Assembly: GCF_031143425.1 (NCBI RefSeq)
Contig: NC_090444.1
Span: 1,312,059,324 to 1,312,123,323, forward strand
Reading direction: 5' to 3'
Origin: Pleurodeles waltl
Lineage: Eukaryota > Chordata > Amphibia > Caudata > Salamandridae
Length of the DNA stretch: 64,000 nt
Made by a program: the position numbers and the translations under genes
Notes under the pieces: generated by a model
Database searches by the model: none
Told to the model about the DNA's origin: nothing
Seen by the model: the letters and a program-made list of their open reading frames with translations, nothing else
Shown here: piece by piece, positions 21,810 through 34,497 of the stretch
Numbering within the stretch: the stretch's first letter is position 1
Layout of the letters: each line of letters begins with the position of its first letter

Positions 21810-22704
21810 CTAGGGGCAGAGATCACTCTCACACCAGGTGGAAATCGAAAACTTCTCAATAAAGGGAATCAATTCCATGTTGCAAATAGTATGGTCCAAA
21901 TAGTAATAGGATAGACAGTCTGATCTCATCCAAGAAGGAGGAGCATCGTCGTGCGAACGGCCATTCAGAACTTTGAAACCCATTCTATTTAAATGCATTA
22001 CTACCTACTCTCCCAGCTAACAGTGCGGACAACTCCAGAGTCTCAGTTGTTCAGGAACTAACTGACAATTAGAAAGATCAGGGCATTCAAGAGCCTCGGA
22101 TGTATCCTGAAACAAGTTCTTATTAAAATCCCTAGTTATAAGGTAATCAGAAGGCTGATATCCCCTAGCGACGTCACCCAAAATCTAGTCGGGACAGCCT
22201 CCCTCTTTTTTCCTTTGTTCCAGGAACGATATAAACATTAATCACTATGAGGGTTTGCTGCGAGCTCCAGTTCCTAATCACAGTCCCCTGGATCCAATTG
22301 TCTTCCCAAGCCTGGGTGTCAAAATACACCCTTTTCAGTTTGACAGTGACATAGATGGCCAGCCCACCCCTAGCACGGCCATTCTTACTCTTTCTATGGG
22401 CAGGTTTCCAGATTTCTAAATAGTCAAACAGCGGGCAGCCGATCTCAGCCCATGTTTCCTTCAAGGTAATTACATCCTAGCTATTTAAAAAGGATATTAA
22501 ATCAACTGAATCAAACTTATGAACAACCCTATTAATGTTCCACGGGCATAAGGAGAGGCGGTCAAGCATTGGCACTAAGGCCCCCACCGCAGGGGTCATT
22601 GAGGTCGCCCATTTAGAAGAGCAGAGGGCAGCCAATCCAATGGATCCCCCACTGGCAACCTGTGCTATTAGTGCCATTGAAGTTAGTGGTGCTGCCCTGT
22701 GCAC
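21810..22704 (-). pseudogene. LINE A apurinic-like endonuclease
   Basis: The endonuclease nicks target DNA to prime reverse transcription. Fragments on the minus strand: LSLCPWNINRVVHKF (N-terminal strand with the catalytic Asn region), then ITLKETWAEIG (metal-binding Glu), GRARGGLAIYV, QTLIVINVYI, and SYYYLDHTI followed by a degenerate SDH-like SDLCP at the C-terminus. The fragments are separated by in-frame stops and at least one frame change. The final His of the SDH motif reads Leu in this copy. Confidence 0.7.
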
Positions 22705-22886
22705 CTTTCAAAATCGAAAATGGCTTTGATGCTATAGAAACATTTGGACTTTGGGATTCAGATAACAGCACAGGGTAGCCTGAATTCCTATGAGGAGTAA
22801 TTGTAATATCCCAGGAATGGAACGTATCTATCTTAGCGAGAATGGACTGCGCAAAAGAAGCAGAGATCAATGAGACCAAAGTGGAT

Positions 22887-25127
22887 TCACCAAATTGAGG
22901 ACTCCTGGGGGACGAGAAATTTCATACAGGCAATATCGCTGGATCTAATGTTACTCAGTTCTGAGATGGCCTTAAAGAGTCTTAAAATGTTCACTTTATT
23001 CGAGATATCATGGGCACCTCTTGAGCAGTTTTCCGGTATAAACACAGGTTTGGCAGTTAGGCACTTCGACAAGGCCTTTAGGGGGCACAAAAAAGCCCTT
23101 GGGTGTGCCTGTTCCACCATACTGGATGGGCCCAGAAGAACCTCACTCCCCATTCCTGGGGTGTCAATAGAGGAAGCTTGGTGGAATGATGGCAGGGCAG
23201 AGGGCTGGCTCCCCTGACTTTCAGAAGGCAACTTGGAGGGAATAAAGAGTCCTGGGCCCATGGCCACACCATCAATAGTTTAATGGACTGCTTTGTGGTT
23301 TGACAAGGTTACTGCGATACTGACGGAGCCCCCCTGATTGTAACAGTGGGAACGGCCAGACTATGAGTTTTGCCTTCCTCTGTGGGGATCAGAAGTACCT
23401 TGCGGGGCCATCTGACTTCCTTCAAAACTGTACTAACCGAAGGGCCCTGCAAAGGCCCGCTGGATGGTAAAGACCCACCCTGTTTGACTGTCAGAGAATT
23501 AGTCCGTGAGATCACGTTGGACACCTCCTGCAACTGCTGCACATCAAGTTGGACCAGTTGTTGGCTATTATTTGGGGTCCCTAGAGGAGGTAGGCTCAGC
23601 CTTTAGTTCCGTTGTTTCCGGAGACTTTTTTTTTACCCTCTTGCTCAGCAGGTCCTAAACTCCATGATCAGCTCCTGGTAGCACTGGTTGTAATAAATCA
23701 GTTTGTGGCACCATGCAGGAATGAAGATAGTGAACTGGATCCATAGGTTGGTCTTCAGGCATATGACAGTTCCTATAAACACGGATGGCCAAAGAACCAT
23801 GCTCAGGAACTCCGATAACAGCAGGCCAGGTTGAATTGATGATTGTTGAACTGTTTACTGGTAGAAAATAGTCGTCCAGTGTTTTTAATTTATTTGGTGC
23901 TAAAGAAAGCCTGTTAATTTCAGTTAAAACAGAACTTAAAAAGGTGGGCAGAGATGATAAACTTTCAATAGTTGGAGAGCAGCAGCAGGTTGCTTGAACT
24001 TAGTTGGAACTTGTTTGTGCTCTCATAATTAACTGATTTAGATTTTCTATTTTATGATCAATCCCAGCTACATAAGTGGCCAATGTATTCAACAAATCTA
24101 CTTGGACATCTAGCTTATCAGAGTGATAATTTAAGGCCAGCACAGTGGATTGAAGGGTTTGAAGGAGCTGTGGCCATACGGAACCACTTACAGCAATCTT
24201 AGAGTTCAGCACAGAATTAGATTCCACCTCAGCACCACCCATAAATTCAGGTTGAAGACATGATAAATCCAAAAGCGATTGATCGTTGAGCTAGCCCTTG
24301 TTGAACTCAATTTGAGAGCTGCTGTGGCCGACCCCACTGGATGACCTCGTAGGCAGCATAGGGAGAATTCTGCCAGTTGAACTACGGGTCGATTGTGTGG
24401 CCGGGAGAATAGTAAAGGGGGTGATGCTACAGTCCTGCTGGCACTCTTGACTACTCACGGCTTTCTCATTCTGCTGAAAAGAAGCTGCTGGAGAGGCAAC
24501 CCACTCACTACTACCAAAGAAGTGGTCACTTGAGATAACAAGTGGGGAGAGCTCATGCTTCGGTTGAATCACGTCAGATTACCCTTCTGTGATGCTGATG
24601 GACTCACATCATTTGTGAAGCTAACTGAGTAATGGTAAAGACCCTGCCTCCAGGGGGATTAATGAGCCCTGGGAGTTCACAAAGGTAACTCGCGAAGTAG
24701 GTCGATGAATTAACGCAGCTGTTGTTAAAGGTCCAAAAGTAGTTGGTAAAGCATCTGTGACTGCAGATGCCGAAGTTTTGCCAAAACCCATCGCGGGCTG
24801 GGTATCCCCACCATTTACCTTAGATTCCACCTTAGGTTTCTTTTTTAAATAAACCAGAAGGGAGAACTCCCGAAGCTTTAAAGAACTTAAAAGAGACGGA
24901 TTGGGGGCAGGATGTTGAGTGTCCAAAATTACAGAATTAAATGATTCAGTGACTTGTGAAACCATTGAAGAAGGTACCGTTGTAGAGGAATTAGAGGAAA
25001 AAGGGTAGGCCCGCTCATCGAGAGCCGGCGGCAGGTGAGATGTAACATTGCATACAGTGCCACCTCAGCGGCATTTCTCACGTTTTTGAGAAATAGGATG
25101 CTCTTTTCTTATTTTGCCAGACCTCAT
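22887..25127 (-). pseudogene. LINE A ORF1 (no named domain)
   Basis: ORF1 products of LINEs coat the RNA and chaperone nucleic acids. The putative start is ATG at 25127 (MRSGKIRKE), followed by stops and frame changes. Two segments are conserved in the second LINE A-type copy at 57-61 kb: a helical segment DLLNTLATYVAGIDHKIENL in the 24000-24272 frame (compare ILNSSATLITGIDTMLDTL there), which looks like a coiled coil, and a C-terminal segment RGAHDISNKVNILRLF with NIRSSDI and FLVP (compare RGAHDILNRGNVILLL, HIKSADI, FLEP). No RRM or CCHC was seen. The conserved C-terminal block may be an RNA-binding domain, but this is inference. Confidence 0.6.
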
Positions 25128-25960
25128 AACGCAAATAGTTCCAACACTCCTTTGTAAAATTCAGATTCAGAGTGGATTCCTTAGTGTAGAATTATGCGGC
25201 TCTTATGCGCCACTTATGCGGTAATGTCAAAATACTGTAATAAAAAATGTGAAAACTTTAATCAGCATGTAGATGAAGAAGCTTATAGATGAGAAGAGCT
25301 GGAGGAGACCAACGTTGAGGTGGGGAGCCGGACGACGCATAGAAGCACAGCTCTGACAAGCCGCACTAGCCTAATGTCAGCCGCCTCGGCCAAAGACTGG
25401 TTCCCTGCAACCTAAGCTTTTGCCCACCACCACCCCCACTTGCATTGCCACTTGCCACTTGCCTTAGGCCCAGGTTGGAGCTTCTAACAACTTCAGCTCA
25501 TCACGCTGCACCAGTCCGGATGGTTCACCCAGCGCCTAACCAATGCGTTCTGCAGGCCCGGAAGTACCCCCGTGGGTCAGGGCTCGTGACCCGGCACTCC
25601 AGCTGTGCCAAAACCAAACTCAATGCTCCAGCAGCTCCACTGTAGGCCCTCCGTTGGCAGTTTCAGGGGCCCGGGATCCAAAATACACTGCTAACAGCCA
25701 AATCAGGATCCGATCCAGATTCAGGGAATCAAACCCAAGGCCTGGGGGGCAGAGGACCGACATCCTGGGTCCAAATCCAAATATAGTCCCCCTACTGCTC
25801 TCTGCAGCCCGCTACAGCCGAGTCATGCTAACAAGAGCTGAGCTGTGGCGTTCCAGGCACTGCACACATCGACTCCGCCCCACTCTAAACATAGCATCTC
25901 CACGTAGTGTCTCCTTCCTTCACTGTGTGTATTCACTAATCTGCTCTAAATTGCTATAGA

Positions 25961-27535
25961 AAATCTCCAAAAAGTACAAAAAGAGAGGAAAGTAGGCAAA
26001 AGGTTTGGGCGCAGACCACCCTCAGGCTAGCAGGTCTAACAGCTTGCTTTGATTTCCTTTTTATTTGGCCAGTTGACCAGTGCATGGGTGAATGGTTGCT
26101 GACTAAACTAATAAATTACAGTGTACCCTGAATATGTTTGTTTGAAGAGTGCTTTAGTGCCCCATTTTTCCTGGCCAAAACAGAGATAACTGCATGCAAG
26201 AAATTCTCTCCATTTCACATAAATAAAAAATATATTTTTCTCTAATATATGTGTACTAACGCTTTATTTAGTACTAGTACACCTGCTATTTCGAGGCACT
26301 CCTCAATGTGGCAAAAATGAAGCTCTGACAAGCATATAAAGGCCCTGCACAACATAAATGTAGAAATGTATGAGATCAAGAGGAGTGTCCATGGCTGTTT
26401 AAGCAAATCCTAAACTTCCAGTTATACTCTGTCCACCAGGTGTAGTTAAGCAAAGTATCCATATACTGGATTGTATTGCGGGTTAAACAGTTAAACAAGG
26501 GTAGCATTTGTTTTCTGAATGGGTGTACTTTTTGACAACTGGAAAATCCCTTTCTTCTCAACTCAAAGTAATATGGAAGAACCTTTTTCCTTTCTCATCC
26601 TGGAAAAAAAACTTTCTGTAGCTTTTAACAATAGTAGCTATGTGTGTGTGTGTCGGGAAGTGTGAAGCAATCTGCAACCTGTGATTACTGAAACACGTAC
26701 AGATTTTTAAGAATTTACCATGTTTAATACGGTCACCCCCTCCATGGTCACTTTCCTGGCAAAGCAGTTTCAACTGTATATCTGATCTGTCAGGGGAAAT
26801 ATCCGGTGATCCTGTGAATCAGAATTAGGGAATTTTCATGTTATGTTATGTTATGTTATGTTGGTGCTCTGGGGTGAATTACTAACAACGAGCAGAAAAC
26901 AGACAATTAATGACCAGAACAGTCTTGTCTGAAAGGCAAATTTTTAATTCTTTGCAAAAAGAGACATATTTAGTCTGTGACCGAAGAGAGTTCAGGAGTG
27001 AATTCATGGTTGTTGGAGCCATACAGGAGATGCAGTGGCCACCCATTCTTACATTATTAAATCTAGGGCCCACCACCAGAAATGCCAAAGTAGAAACGTG
27101 AACTTCTAGCACTGGACAGTACTTTTATTTTTTTTCCTAACAATTTGAGGCCCCTCTCCTACTAAAGCTTTAAAGGTAAAACCGCAAATCTTAAATGGTA
27201 TCCTATCTCTGTAGAGGTTGTCTACAAAATATACGTTTTTAGGTCTTATTTGAAAACCTGGAGTGATAGGAGTCATCATGATTCAATTGAAAGAGTTGTC
27301 CAGAAGTGGGGTTATGTCAGGAAAAGACTCCACCACTTTTAGAGGAGAGCTTCACTCAAGGCATCCTCAAATGGTCCAGGATACAGCTCTGCAAGATTCT
27401 TAACAAGAGTGTTAGGGTAGATTTTATTCACGAAGAACTCCCTTGGAGCAAAGGAGTTGCTTCCCTGCATCTGCAGGCAACCCAAAGAAAAACAGTGAGG
27501 ATGTGAACCGCCAAAAGCCAACGTTGGACATCAGC
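25961..27535. other. Unassigned AT-rich sequence with a short (ATGTT)5 microsatellite
   Basis: Five perfect ATGTT units lie at 26838-26862. Otherwise no repeat ends or coding motifs were recognised. The 3' end of LINE B may lie in the right part, displaced by the LTR-like insertion at 27.5-28.6 kb. Confidence 0.4.
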
Positions 27536-28586
27536 ACTGCACCCGAGCTATCTAGCTTGAGCTGAAGTCGGCCAATGGTATCAGCCTGGTCCCCAGGCCC
27601 TCCAGAGACAAAGCCCACTTTGTGTTCACCCACTGTGGACTTCACAATGGTCTGCAGCCTGTTCTGCAGACCTCCCTTCATCGCAACCACCTCTGGTGAC
27701 AGAGAACCGACAGTCCACTGCACCTCGCACCCGGACACCCTGGACCAAGGAGAAGAGGACTACTGGTGTTCCTATGTCCCCCAGGCTTGTGACACTTGAG
27801 CCCACTGGTTGGTTTGGCCAGACTGGACCCCCAGTCCACACCTGCAGCCTGTTCCTGTGGGCCCCTCCACCGCAAATGCCACAAGTGAGGTAAACCAGAT
27901 GGTCCAAACTACCTCTGTACCTGGATCCCCCAGACCGAGGAGAACAGGACAACTGGTGTCCCTACATCCCTGAGCACCACAAGACTTTATCCTACCTTGG
28001 TGGTTCATTCGGAATGGGCTCTCAGTCCACCCCTCCAGCAATTTTGTATCCTGACTGATCTCCATAGACTTACTTGATGTTGAACTGTACAACTGCACCC
28101 AGCCACCCCAGTGCTGTCTGAGGTGGACTGTTGGTATGGCCTTAGACCTTGCCCCATACTTACGTTAAGTCCAGAAGATTGGTCCCGTAAGTCACTGTAC
28201 TATACCTGTATGCAGTGCTTGTTCTTCATCCATAGGATATCATTGCAGCATCTGAAAAATGCACTGTACAAATTCAAAACTCGAAAAGTACTTATTTGAT
28301 TCTGATGATCTTGGCATCTAAATTTATAAATTTATATTAAAGTATGTGTTGTTTTTGTAAATTGGTGTTGGATTTCTTTATTGAGTGTGTGTCTCTCTTA
28401 CTGCCTATGTGTGTGCCTCACATGCTTAGCATTACCCTCTGATATGCCGAACTGCTTGTCCACACTCCCACAAAAGAGAGCATTTAGGATGTCATTTGTG
28501 CCTCTGTGATACCTTTGGTGTGTGCCTGGACTATTTTCACAGTGTACCTCTTGTCGGTCCACTATGTAAAGAGCCAGCTTCCTACA
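27536..28586 (+). mobile_element. LTR-like family Y, copy 2 (right part)
   Basis: The right end is AGCCAGCTTCCTACA, nearly the same as the right end of the 9479-12134 element. The preceding 250 bp follow the same plan: a GTGTGTGTNTCTC/TTACTGCCTATGTGTG stretch, TGCTTAGCATTACC, then ACCACACT/CCACACTCCCACAAA and AGAGCATT. The C-rich interior (27540-28100) corresponds to the GC-rich part of copy 1. The left terminus could not be fixed, so this is probably a related but diverged or 5'-truncated copy inserted near the 3' end of LINE B. Confidence 0.6.
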
Positions 28587-28589
28587 CAT

Positions 28590-29403
28590 CTCTTCTGAAT
28601 GGAATGGCATTCCAACCAACAGGAGAAAATAAACACATGCCAGCAAGCCCTGGCATCAGGTACTTCACTCTGTTGCCATGCCCTAGCAATACCCAGTCTG
28701 GCCATGGCAATTTCATAGAAATAAATAGGTATCAGATTGTCTTGATCAACGCTCAGTGACCCAGCATAATTAGCCACAGCAGCGTTCCCTTGTAAGAAAC
28801 GGTTTAGTCTATAGAAAACCGAAATCCAGTATGGCCTCAAGGAAGAGCAGGTGGAAAAAATGTGTGTAGCATCAGCCCCTGGCAACGCACACCTAAAGCA
28901 AAGAGAGCGTGGCCGGGGCCCATTTTGAACAATCTATTTGGTGCATAATATATCAAACAATGTTTTTAAAAAATGGGCCTTCTGCCGAGACACATTGAGT
29001 ATGCCTTGGGCCAATTGAACACTAAGATGAATATCCCCTTAGGTCACCAGCAATCCTAAATTCTTGGTACACTTCCCCTCCATCTGTTGTAGGTGTTGTG
29101 AGCTGGGGTCGAAAGAGATAAAAGCATTGTACTGAATACTAATTGCCCGTTGTCTAGGTAGGCAACACAAGTGCTCCAGAAATGAATTGGGGTACATTGA
29201 AAGATCCTTGGCAGACAAGTGACTAACAAAATCCATAAGTTGGAGGTATCTTGCCCCATGCTGACTCTGAGTTGCCTCGAAAGAATGAAACACACTGTCA
29301 AAAATAGTTGTCCAAGTTGCTTAATGTTGATCTGGTGCTGAAAATGTAAATACCCCCTTGCAATACCACAGGTAATTTGGGATGGCGCCCAAGAGAGGTA
29401 CAT
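28590..29403 (-). pseudogene. LINE B C-terminal domain
   Basis: The 28562-28885 frame begins with a CxxC-type region just upstream (CFRCALPGADATHIFSTCS when read through) and then PYWISVFYRLNRFL, the usual C-terminal L1/Tx1 segment with Cys/His residues and an aromatic-rich helix. Overlapping frames at 29039-29403 hold the preceding connection region in pieces. Confidence 0.55.
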
Positions 29404-29599
29404 TTATCGAAGGCAGAGAGATTTAATTGCATCCCAAACCTTATGAAACACCTCCAGTATCTTCAACCTTGTGCGTTTGAAGTAAACTGTGTCAATCAAG
29501 CATGTCACCCGTGGTGGTACGTAACTGAAAACCCAGTACTCTGGATATAGTTAGACCAGCATCCATTCGGTTCTTGCTATGACAACCCTGAGATGAAGT

Positions 29600-31523
29600 C
29601 CATTAGAGGGGAGAAAATACAACTAGAAGAACGGCACAAATTATGAGGAAGTAAAGGACAGCAGATAGCGCAATGGAATTTCCTATACCCCCAAATGAAG
29701 CCCTGGCAACTGGTTTCCAAAATTGTAAAGTACTTTTTAGGAAGATGTAACAAGATTCACTGTAAAAATATAAAAAATATGGAAGAATAGTCATTTTAAT
29801 AAGATTGCTATGGCCAATCAAGCCAAGCCGAAGTTTGTCCCATTTCCAAATAATGTAATTGATTCATAATAATTACCGCTGGTAATTGCGTTCCATGACA
29901 AGCTCTGTGCAGGCTCAATACCAATTTATGCCTGAACAGGAAATGACGAAAAGATGGCAATATCATCCTCATAGGTCAACACCTTAGTCATAAACTGATT
30001 TGGATGAAAAGGCGGTACAGTGGCCAGAGACTTCGATCTCTGAAAAAGGGCTCCAAATGCAGTCAAACAGCAGTGGCAACAGGGGGAAACCCTGCCAGGT
30101 ACCCTTTTGGAGCGCAATGCTGTCTGATATCTACCCCATGCTTACAATTCTAGTGGATAAAGCTATGTAGAAAGTCTGAACCACCTCACTAAACTTTATT
30201 CCCAGGCCTATTTTAAACAATACTTCCCAAAGAAAGCCTGAGGCCACTAGGTGGCAGCCTTTTTGGCATTAAGGAGGATCAACCCCGCAGATTCACCATT
30301 GTTTCTGCTACATCAAGAATGGAGATGGCAATATTGATATTGGCCGTGGTATCTTGTCCTGGATTGAAGCCATGCTGCTGGTCATCCACAAACTTATCTA
30401 TGACTGAGGATAAGTGATAGGCCAAAATACAAGTATAAATTTTAGTGTCTGAGTTCATTAGAGAAATTGGACAGTAGTTCTCACAGTTTAGTGGACCTTT
30501 ATCCCTATTTTAAAAAATTGCAATGTATGCTTCTCCCCAGGACGCAGGTGCCTATTGCCGGAATTTTGAGATCTAACCAACTCTTCGAATCTAGGAACCA
30601 GAATATCAGCAAATGTTTTGTAGATCTTAAGTGGAATATAGTCTGGGCTAGATGCTTTACCCGAGGTAAGCTCCATCAGTGATTTCTTTTTACCCTCTTT
30701 GTACATAATCCGGCCTTCTAGAATCTGAGTGTGAGTAGACATTGGGGGAGGTAAGCTAATCCCTTCCAGATACCCTGCTATAGCTGATGCTGAAGGGATA
30801 AGTGATAGGCCAAAATAAAAGTATAAATTTTAGTGCCTGAGTTCATTAGAGAAATTGGACAGTAGTTCTCATAGTTTAGTGGACCTTTATCCTTATTTTA
30901 AGAAATTGCAATGTATGCTTCTCCCCAGGACGCAGGTGTCTATTGCCGGAATTTTGAGAGCTAACCAACTCTTCGAATCTAGGAACCAGTATATCGGTAA
31001 ATGTTTTGTAGAACTTAAGTGAAATATATTCTGGGCTAGATGCTTTACCTGAGGTAAGGTCCATCAGTGTTTTCCTTTTACCCTCTGTGTACATAATCCG
31101 GCCTTCTAGAATCTGAGTCTGAGTAGCCATTGGGGGATGTAAGCTAATTCCTTCCAGATACCCTGCTATAGCTGATGCTGAAGGGGGGCTCTACTCCTGA
31201 TAAAGTGCTACAAAAAAGTCCTGAAAAACAGAAAGTATTGCATCTGGGCCATGACGCACTTGACCCGAGGAATCACAAATAGCTACAATTGCATTCTTTG
31301 AGTGTTTGTCCCTAATCTGAAAAGAGAGAATCCGTCCCATCTCCTCACTGTTCCTAAAGCAAAGTACCTGTTTTGTGTGCCATCTCTGATAGACCATGTC
31401 CCAAATCTCTTTCTGAAGAGATAGGTGGGTGACAATTACTTGGTCAAATGCTTGTTCTGCCTCCTGCACAGAACCTCCTATCAGTTTAAGTATTCCAGTT
31501 CCTGATTTAGCAGACCTGCACAT
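29600..31523 (-). pseudogene. LINE B reverse transcriptase with duplicated segment and YEDD box
   Basis: The 31191-31523 frame is the L1 RT N-terminal region. The next motif, TSGKASSPDYIPLKIYKTF, occurs twice (30488-30742 and 30876-31130) because of a tandem duplication. Then come SLMNSDTKIYTCILAYHL-like and DKFVDDQQHGF-like motifs (about 30300-30470), a PLLPLLFD-like motif B near 30070, and the catalytic box LTYEDDIAIF at 29965-29995. L1 elements normally have YADD, so Ala is replaced by Glu through a change in one codon (GAG). The WDKLRLGLIGHSNLIKMTIL motif follows at about 29800. Stops and frame changes are frequent. Confidence 0.78.
30409..31184 (-). repeat. 388-bp tandem duplication inside LINE B RT
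   Basis: Copy 1 spans 30409-30796 and copy 2 30797-31184. Both start GATAAGTGATAGGCC and end CTATAGCTGATGCTGAAGGG. Divergence is only scattered single substitutions (for example TGTCTGAG versus TGCCTGAG), so the event is fairly recent relative to the decay of the element. Both copies encode the same RT segment. Confidence 0.9.
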
Positions 31524-31610
31524 GCTTGTTCTGCCTTCTGTCTATTCCTTTTAATCCTGCTGAATGGTATAGCTGAGAGTCTGGCCATGGAACACCACTT
31601 TCATTGCATC

Positions 31611-32300
31611 CTAGATGGCTGTTGGAGCAGCCAAATTTTGATTATACAGAAAGTAGTCCTCAAAGGAGGCCAACATAAAATTCAAGTACCGCTTATCTAA
31701 CAGCAGTTTGTGGTCAATTGACCACCTTAGAGGAAAAGTGATATACCACTCAAATTTTGTGAGATGATTAGAGTTGTGATCAGAGATTATGGGTGGATTA
31801 AGCTTAATAGGAAGCAATGGGGCAAGGGTGTGGCTGACAAAGATCATGTCCATCCTGGAAAGTGACCTACGTGCTGCAGAGTAAAATGTAAATTTGTGCA
31901 ACATCCCATGGCAAACGCGCCATGCATCAATAGGAGCAAGGGGCTGTATCTCCTCTTTCTAAGCTGCTCGAGATCTTTTCATACAGGCTTCAGCTGATAC
32001 ACACGAAGAGGTGTCAATGTCTGAGAAGAATGTCAAATTAAAGTCTCCACAAATAACTAACGGGGGAGCTATTGTCTCAGTTCCAGTCATTAAAAATTGA
32101 AAAGTGAGGGATCATCATTATTGGGTGCGTACACCATGCACAACACCAATTTAACATTCTCCTTCACTGTATCTGCAATAGGTCATCTGCCAACCTGATC
32201 AGTTTTAAACCTGTCCAACCTCAGTCTCTAGCTGAGCCACCCCCTGTTTAGCATCATCACCACCTGAAACGGCCAGTATGTTGTATGTCTGGATGTTCAA
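31611..32300 (-). pseudogene. LINE B endonuclease, C-terminal part recognisable
   Basis: The 31611-31904 frame reads FTFYSAARRSLSRMDMIFVS followed by PPIISDHNSNHL: the S-R-x-D and S-D-H motifs of L1-type APE endonucleases, with the catalytic Asp and His both kept. The N-terminal half upstream (toward 32300) is broken by stops and only faintly recognisable. Confidence 0.72.
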
Positions 32301-32970
32301 CTTTCTGGACTCACTCCTAGATAATCTTTTGAAGGAAAAGCAGATTGGTTTTAAGAAGGAGGAGTTCCTCCTCCCTCTGCCGGCACTTAACGGCTATTCT
32401 TAAGCCATTAATATTCCAGCTAAGTACATGTAGAGACTGACTACTATTACTGCTGCCGTATGCCATTTTCTAACATTATAGACAGCATACACCACATGAG
32501 ACTGTCACCATCAATCTTTCCATTTTCCCTCTTTTTACTGTGCCGTAACCCAACACCACAGAAAACACAGCAATCCCATCACCAACTTCTATCCCAAAGA
32601 CCATCCTCCTTCGCCTCCCACCACCACCCGTACAGATTACATGCCCGCCCATCCCCTTACCTATCTGGGGCTCCCAAAATAAGCTAGTATTTTAAAAACA
32701 CCAACCCTCCACTCCCAAGGCCACCAAAAAAAACACACATAAAAAAGCACTGTCCATTTTTAATTTTTGCTCTCTCCCTTCACCCAGTTACCACCCAGTG
32801 GATTCTGCTGCTGGTGCGAAGATGCCTCCCTATGGTCCTACCCAAGCAAACAAAGACTGCCGGGGAGCAGGAAAGAAGGACAACTGACCCACCCAACTAC
32901 AAGAAACCATCCTTGAAAAGTACATTTAAAAGCGGCCAATGGTCCTCGCAGAAAGTCCTTGGTAGTCATT

Positions 32971-34497
32971 TCATCCTCTGATAATGAGGCAGTCTTTGAC
33001 CATTCCTCCATCATGTGCTTGGCCTGAGCCAATACCAAGTGCCCTAACTGGAGCTCTAGGGCAGGCTACTTGATAAATGAGCTGGCATATAATTAAATTG
33101 CCATCATAAGTCAGAATGGCTGGCAGGTATTGAGACTCTCGACTCACACAACTGACAGTCTTGCAGAACAGAGTCCTGTGTGCCCTCTGAATAGCACTGT
33201 CTAAATCTGAGGGTACAAACTGTGGGAATGCAGCTTGAAACAATGAACCAGTAAATTATTGAATGTCTTGACCTTCCATGCCTTCTAGTACCCCCAAAAG
33301 GAGTAGATTATTCATGTGCAGGCGGTTTTCCATGTCCTCCACATGAAATGTCAGCAGGGCAAGTTTGGAGCTCTGATGTTCAGTCTTAGCATGATTATCC
33401 TGGGTTAGCACTGCCAAATTGACCTGTTCCTCTTCAATTGCTGTCACATAGGACTTCAGAATATCCATATTCCTTGACAATTTGCAAAGGACTACTGGCG
33501 TCTGTAGTTGAGCTTTTAAGGTGAGATTATCCTTGCAGTTCTCATCTCTGAGAGTCTGTATGAGTTCATAAATTTCTGACAGATATGGTTCAGATGGTTC
33601 AAGTGGGTAATCCCAGCTGTTTTTGCCTGTATGTCTGGCCTGTCCTCAGCTCCCTCGCTGTTCATGTCCTTCACTCCTGCTTTTGAGACTTTTAGCACAG
33701 TTTTAGGGGGCTTTCAAGTTTGTTCACTTGCAGGGGAGAGCTGCACTCCTTCCGAAACCCATAATATATTTTTCTCTTCACCAGTCCAAGCCGTGTCCAA
33801 GGTGCCTACTTCAAAAACCTGCAACAGCAACTCAAAAGTGTGGCGAGGGTGCAGGGAACACTGATGGCCCTGACCCTGCAGTGTGCCTAGCCATGACTCT
33901 CAAGGGTGTCGTTTGAAATTGTACACTGGCTGTATTCAACAGATGAGGCCCCTTATTCTTTGTGAGGTGGCTCCTGGTCAACTTCCCCGCATTCTCCTCC
34001 TCACTCTCTAATTGACTGCCTGCTTCTGAGAGAGAAAAGAAGGGCTCAAGAGCCTCCTGAGTCTCATAGAGTGCCTGAGAGATGTCCACAGGCACTCGCT
34101 GACTGCCAGCACTTGGTCCTTCTTTCCTGAAGTCAACATGCTTGACATGTCCAGCTAGCATAGCTCCCTCAGCTTGCATCCCTGCCTGGTAAAGTTGGTG
34201 GCCAGAGGTCCCGGCCCCCTGCAGAATGGTGGCCGCTGCTGCCCCGGAGTGCAATACAGGCGAGCCAATACCCCCGCAGCTAGCAGCAGCAACAGCTGCA
34301 AATTGATTGTCCATGCAACGAATTGTCAGTGGCTCCATAATGGTCACGCTGAGGATGAGGTTATCTGGGGTAGCACAGTAAGAGCGCAAGCCATTGTCCA
34401 AACCAGGGCAGCCCTTGTTAACTTGACCCCACCCCAGAGATCGCCTAACATGGTGTAGTCTACAATGGGCTTCTGCAAGGAAGGTGGTTTGCTGCAT
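32971..34497 (-). pseudogene. LINE B ORF1 (L1 ORF1p-like)
   Basis: ORF1p is the trimeric RNA chaperone of L1 elements. An uninterrupted 221-codon frame at 33832-34497 forms the N-terminal part (no known domain, Ala/Gly-rich middle). The 33256-33480 frame carries a heptad-rich coiled coil ending in DMENRLHMNNLLLLGVLEG, which matches the L1 ORF1p junction of coiled coil and RRM (consensus ENRxRRNNLRxxGxPEG). The 32971-33243 frame has AIQRAHRT, the RRM-to-CTD signature. Frame changes between these three pieces make it a pseudogene. Confidence 0.75.

Larger units (their letters stand above)
18838..25960 (-). mobile_element. LINE A: long non-LTR retrotransposon (APE endonuclease type), decayed
   Basis: On the minus strand the element has ORF1 (about 22887-25127), an APE-like endonuclease (about 21810-22704), a reverse transcriptase (about 20307-21394) and a C-terminal domain with a CCHC knuckle (19261-20130). 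The 3' end contains AATAAA and a short ATTCATTCTTTCATTC-like tail near 18838-18860. Total length is about 7 kb. Clade not certain: a C-terminal C-x2-C-x6-H-x4-C is seen in the R1/Jockey/I groups, but CR1-like is not excluded. Related fragments occur at 39.3, 49.7 and 57-61 kb. Confidence 0.78.
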
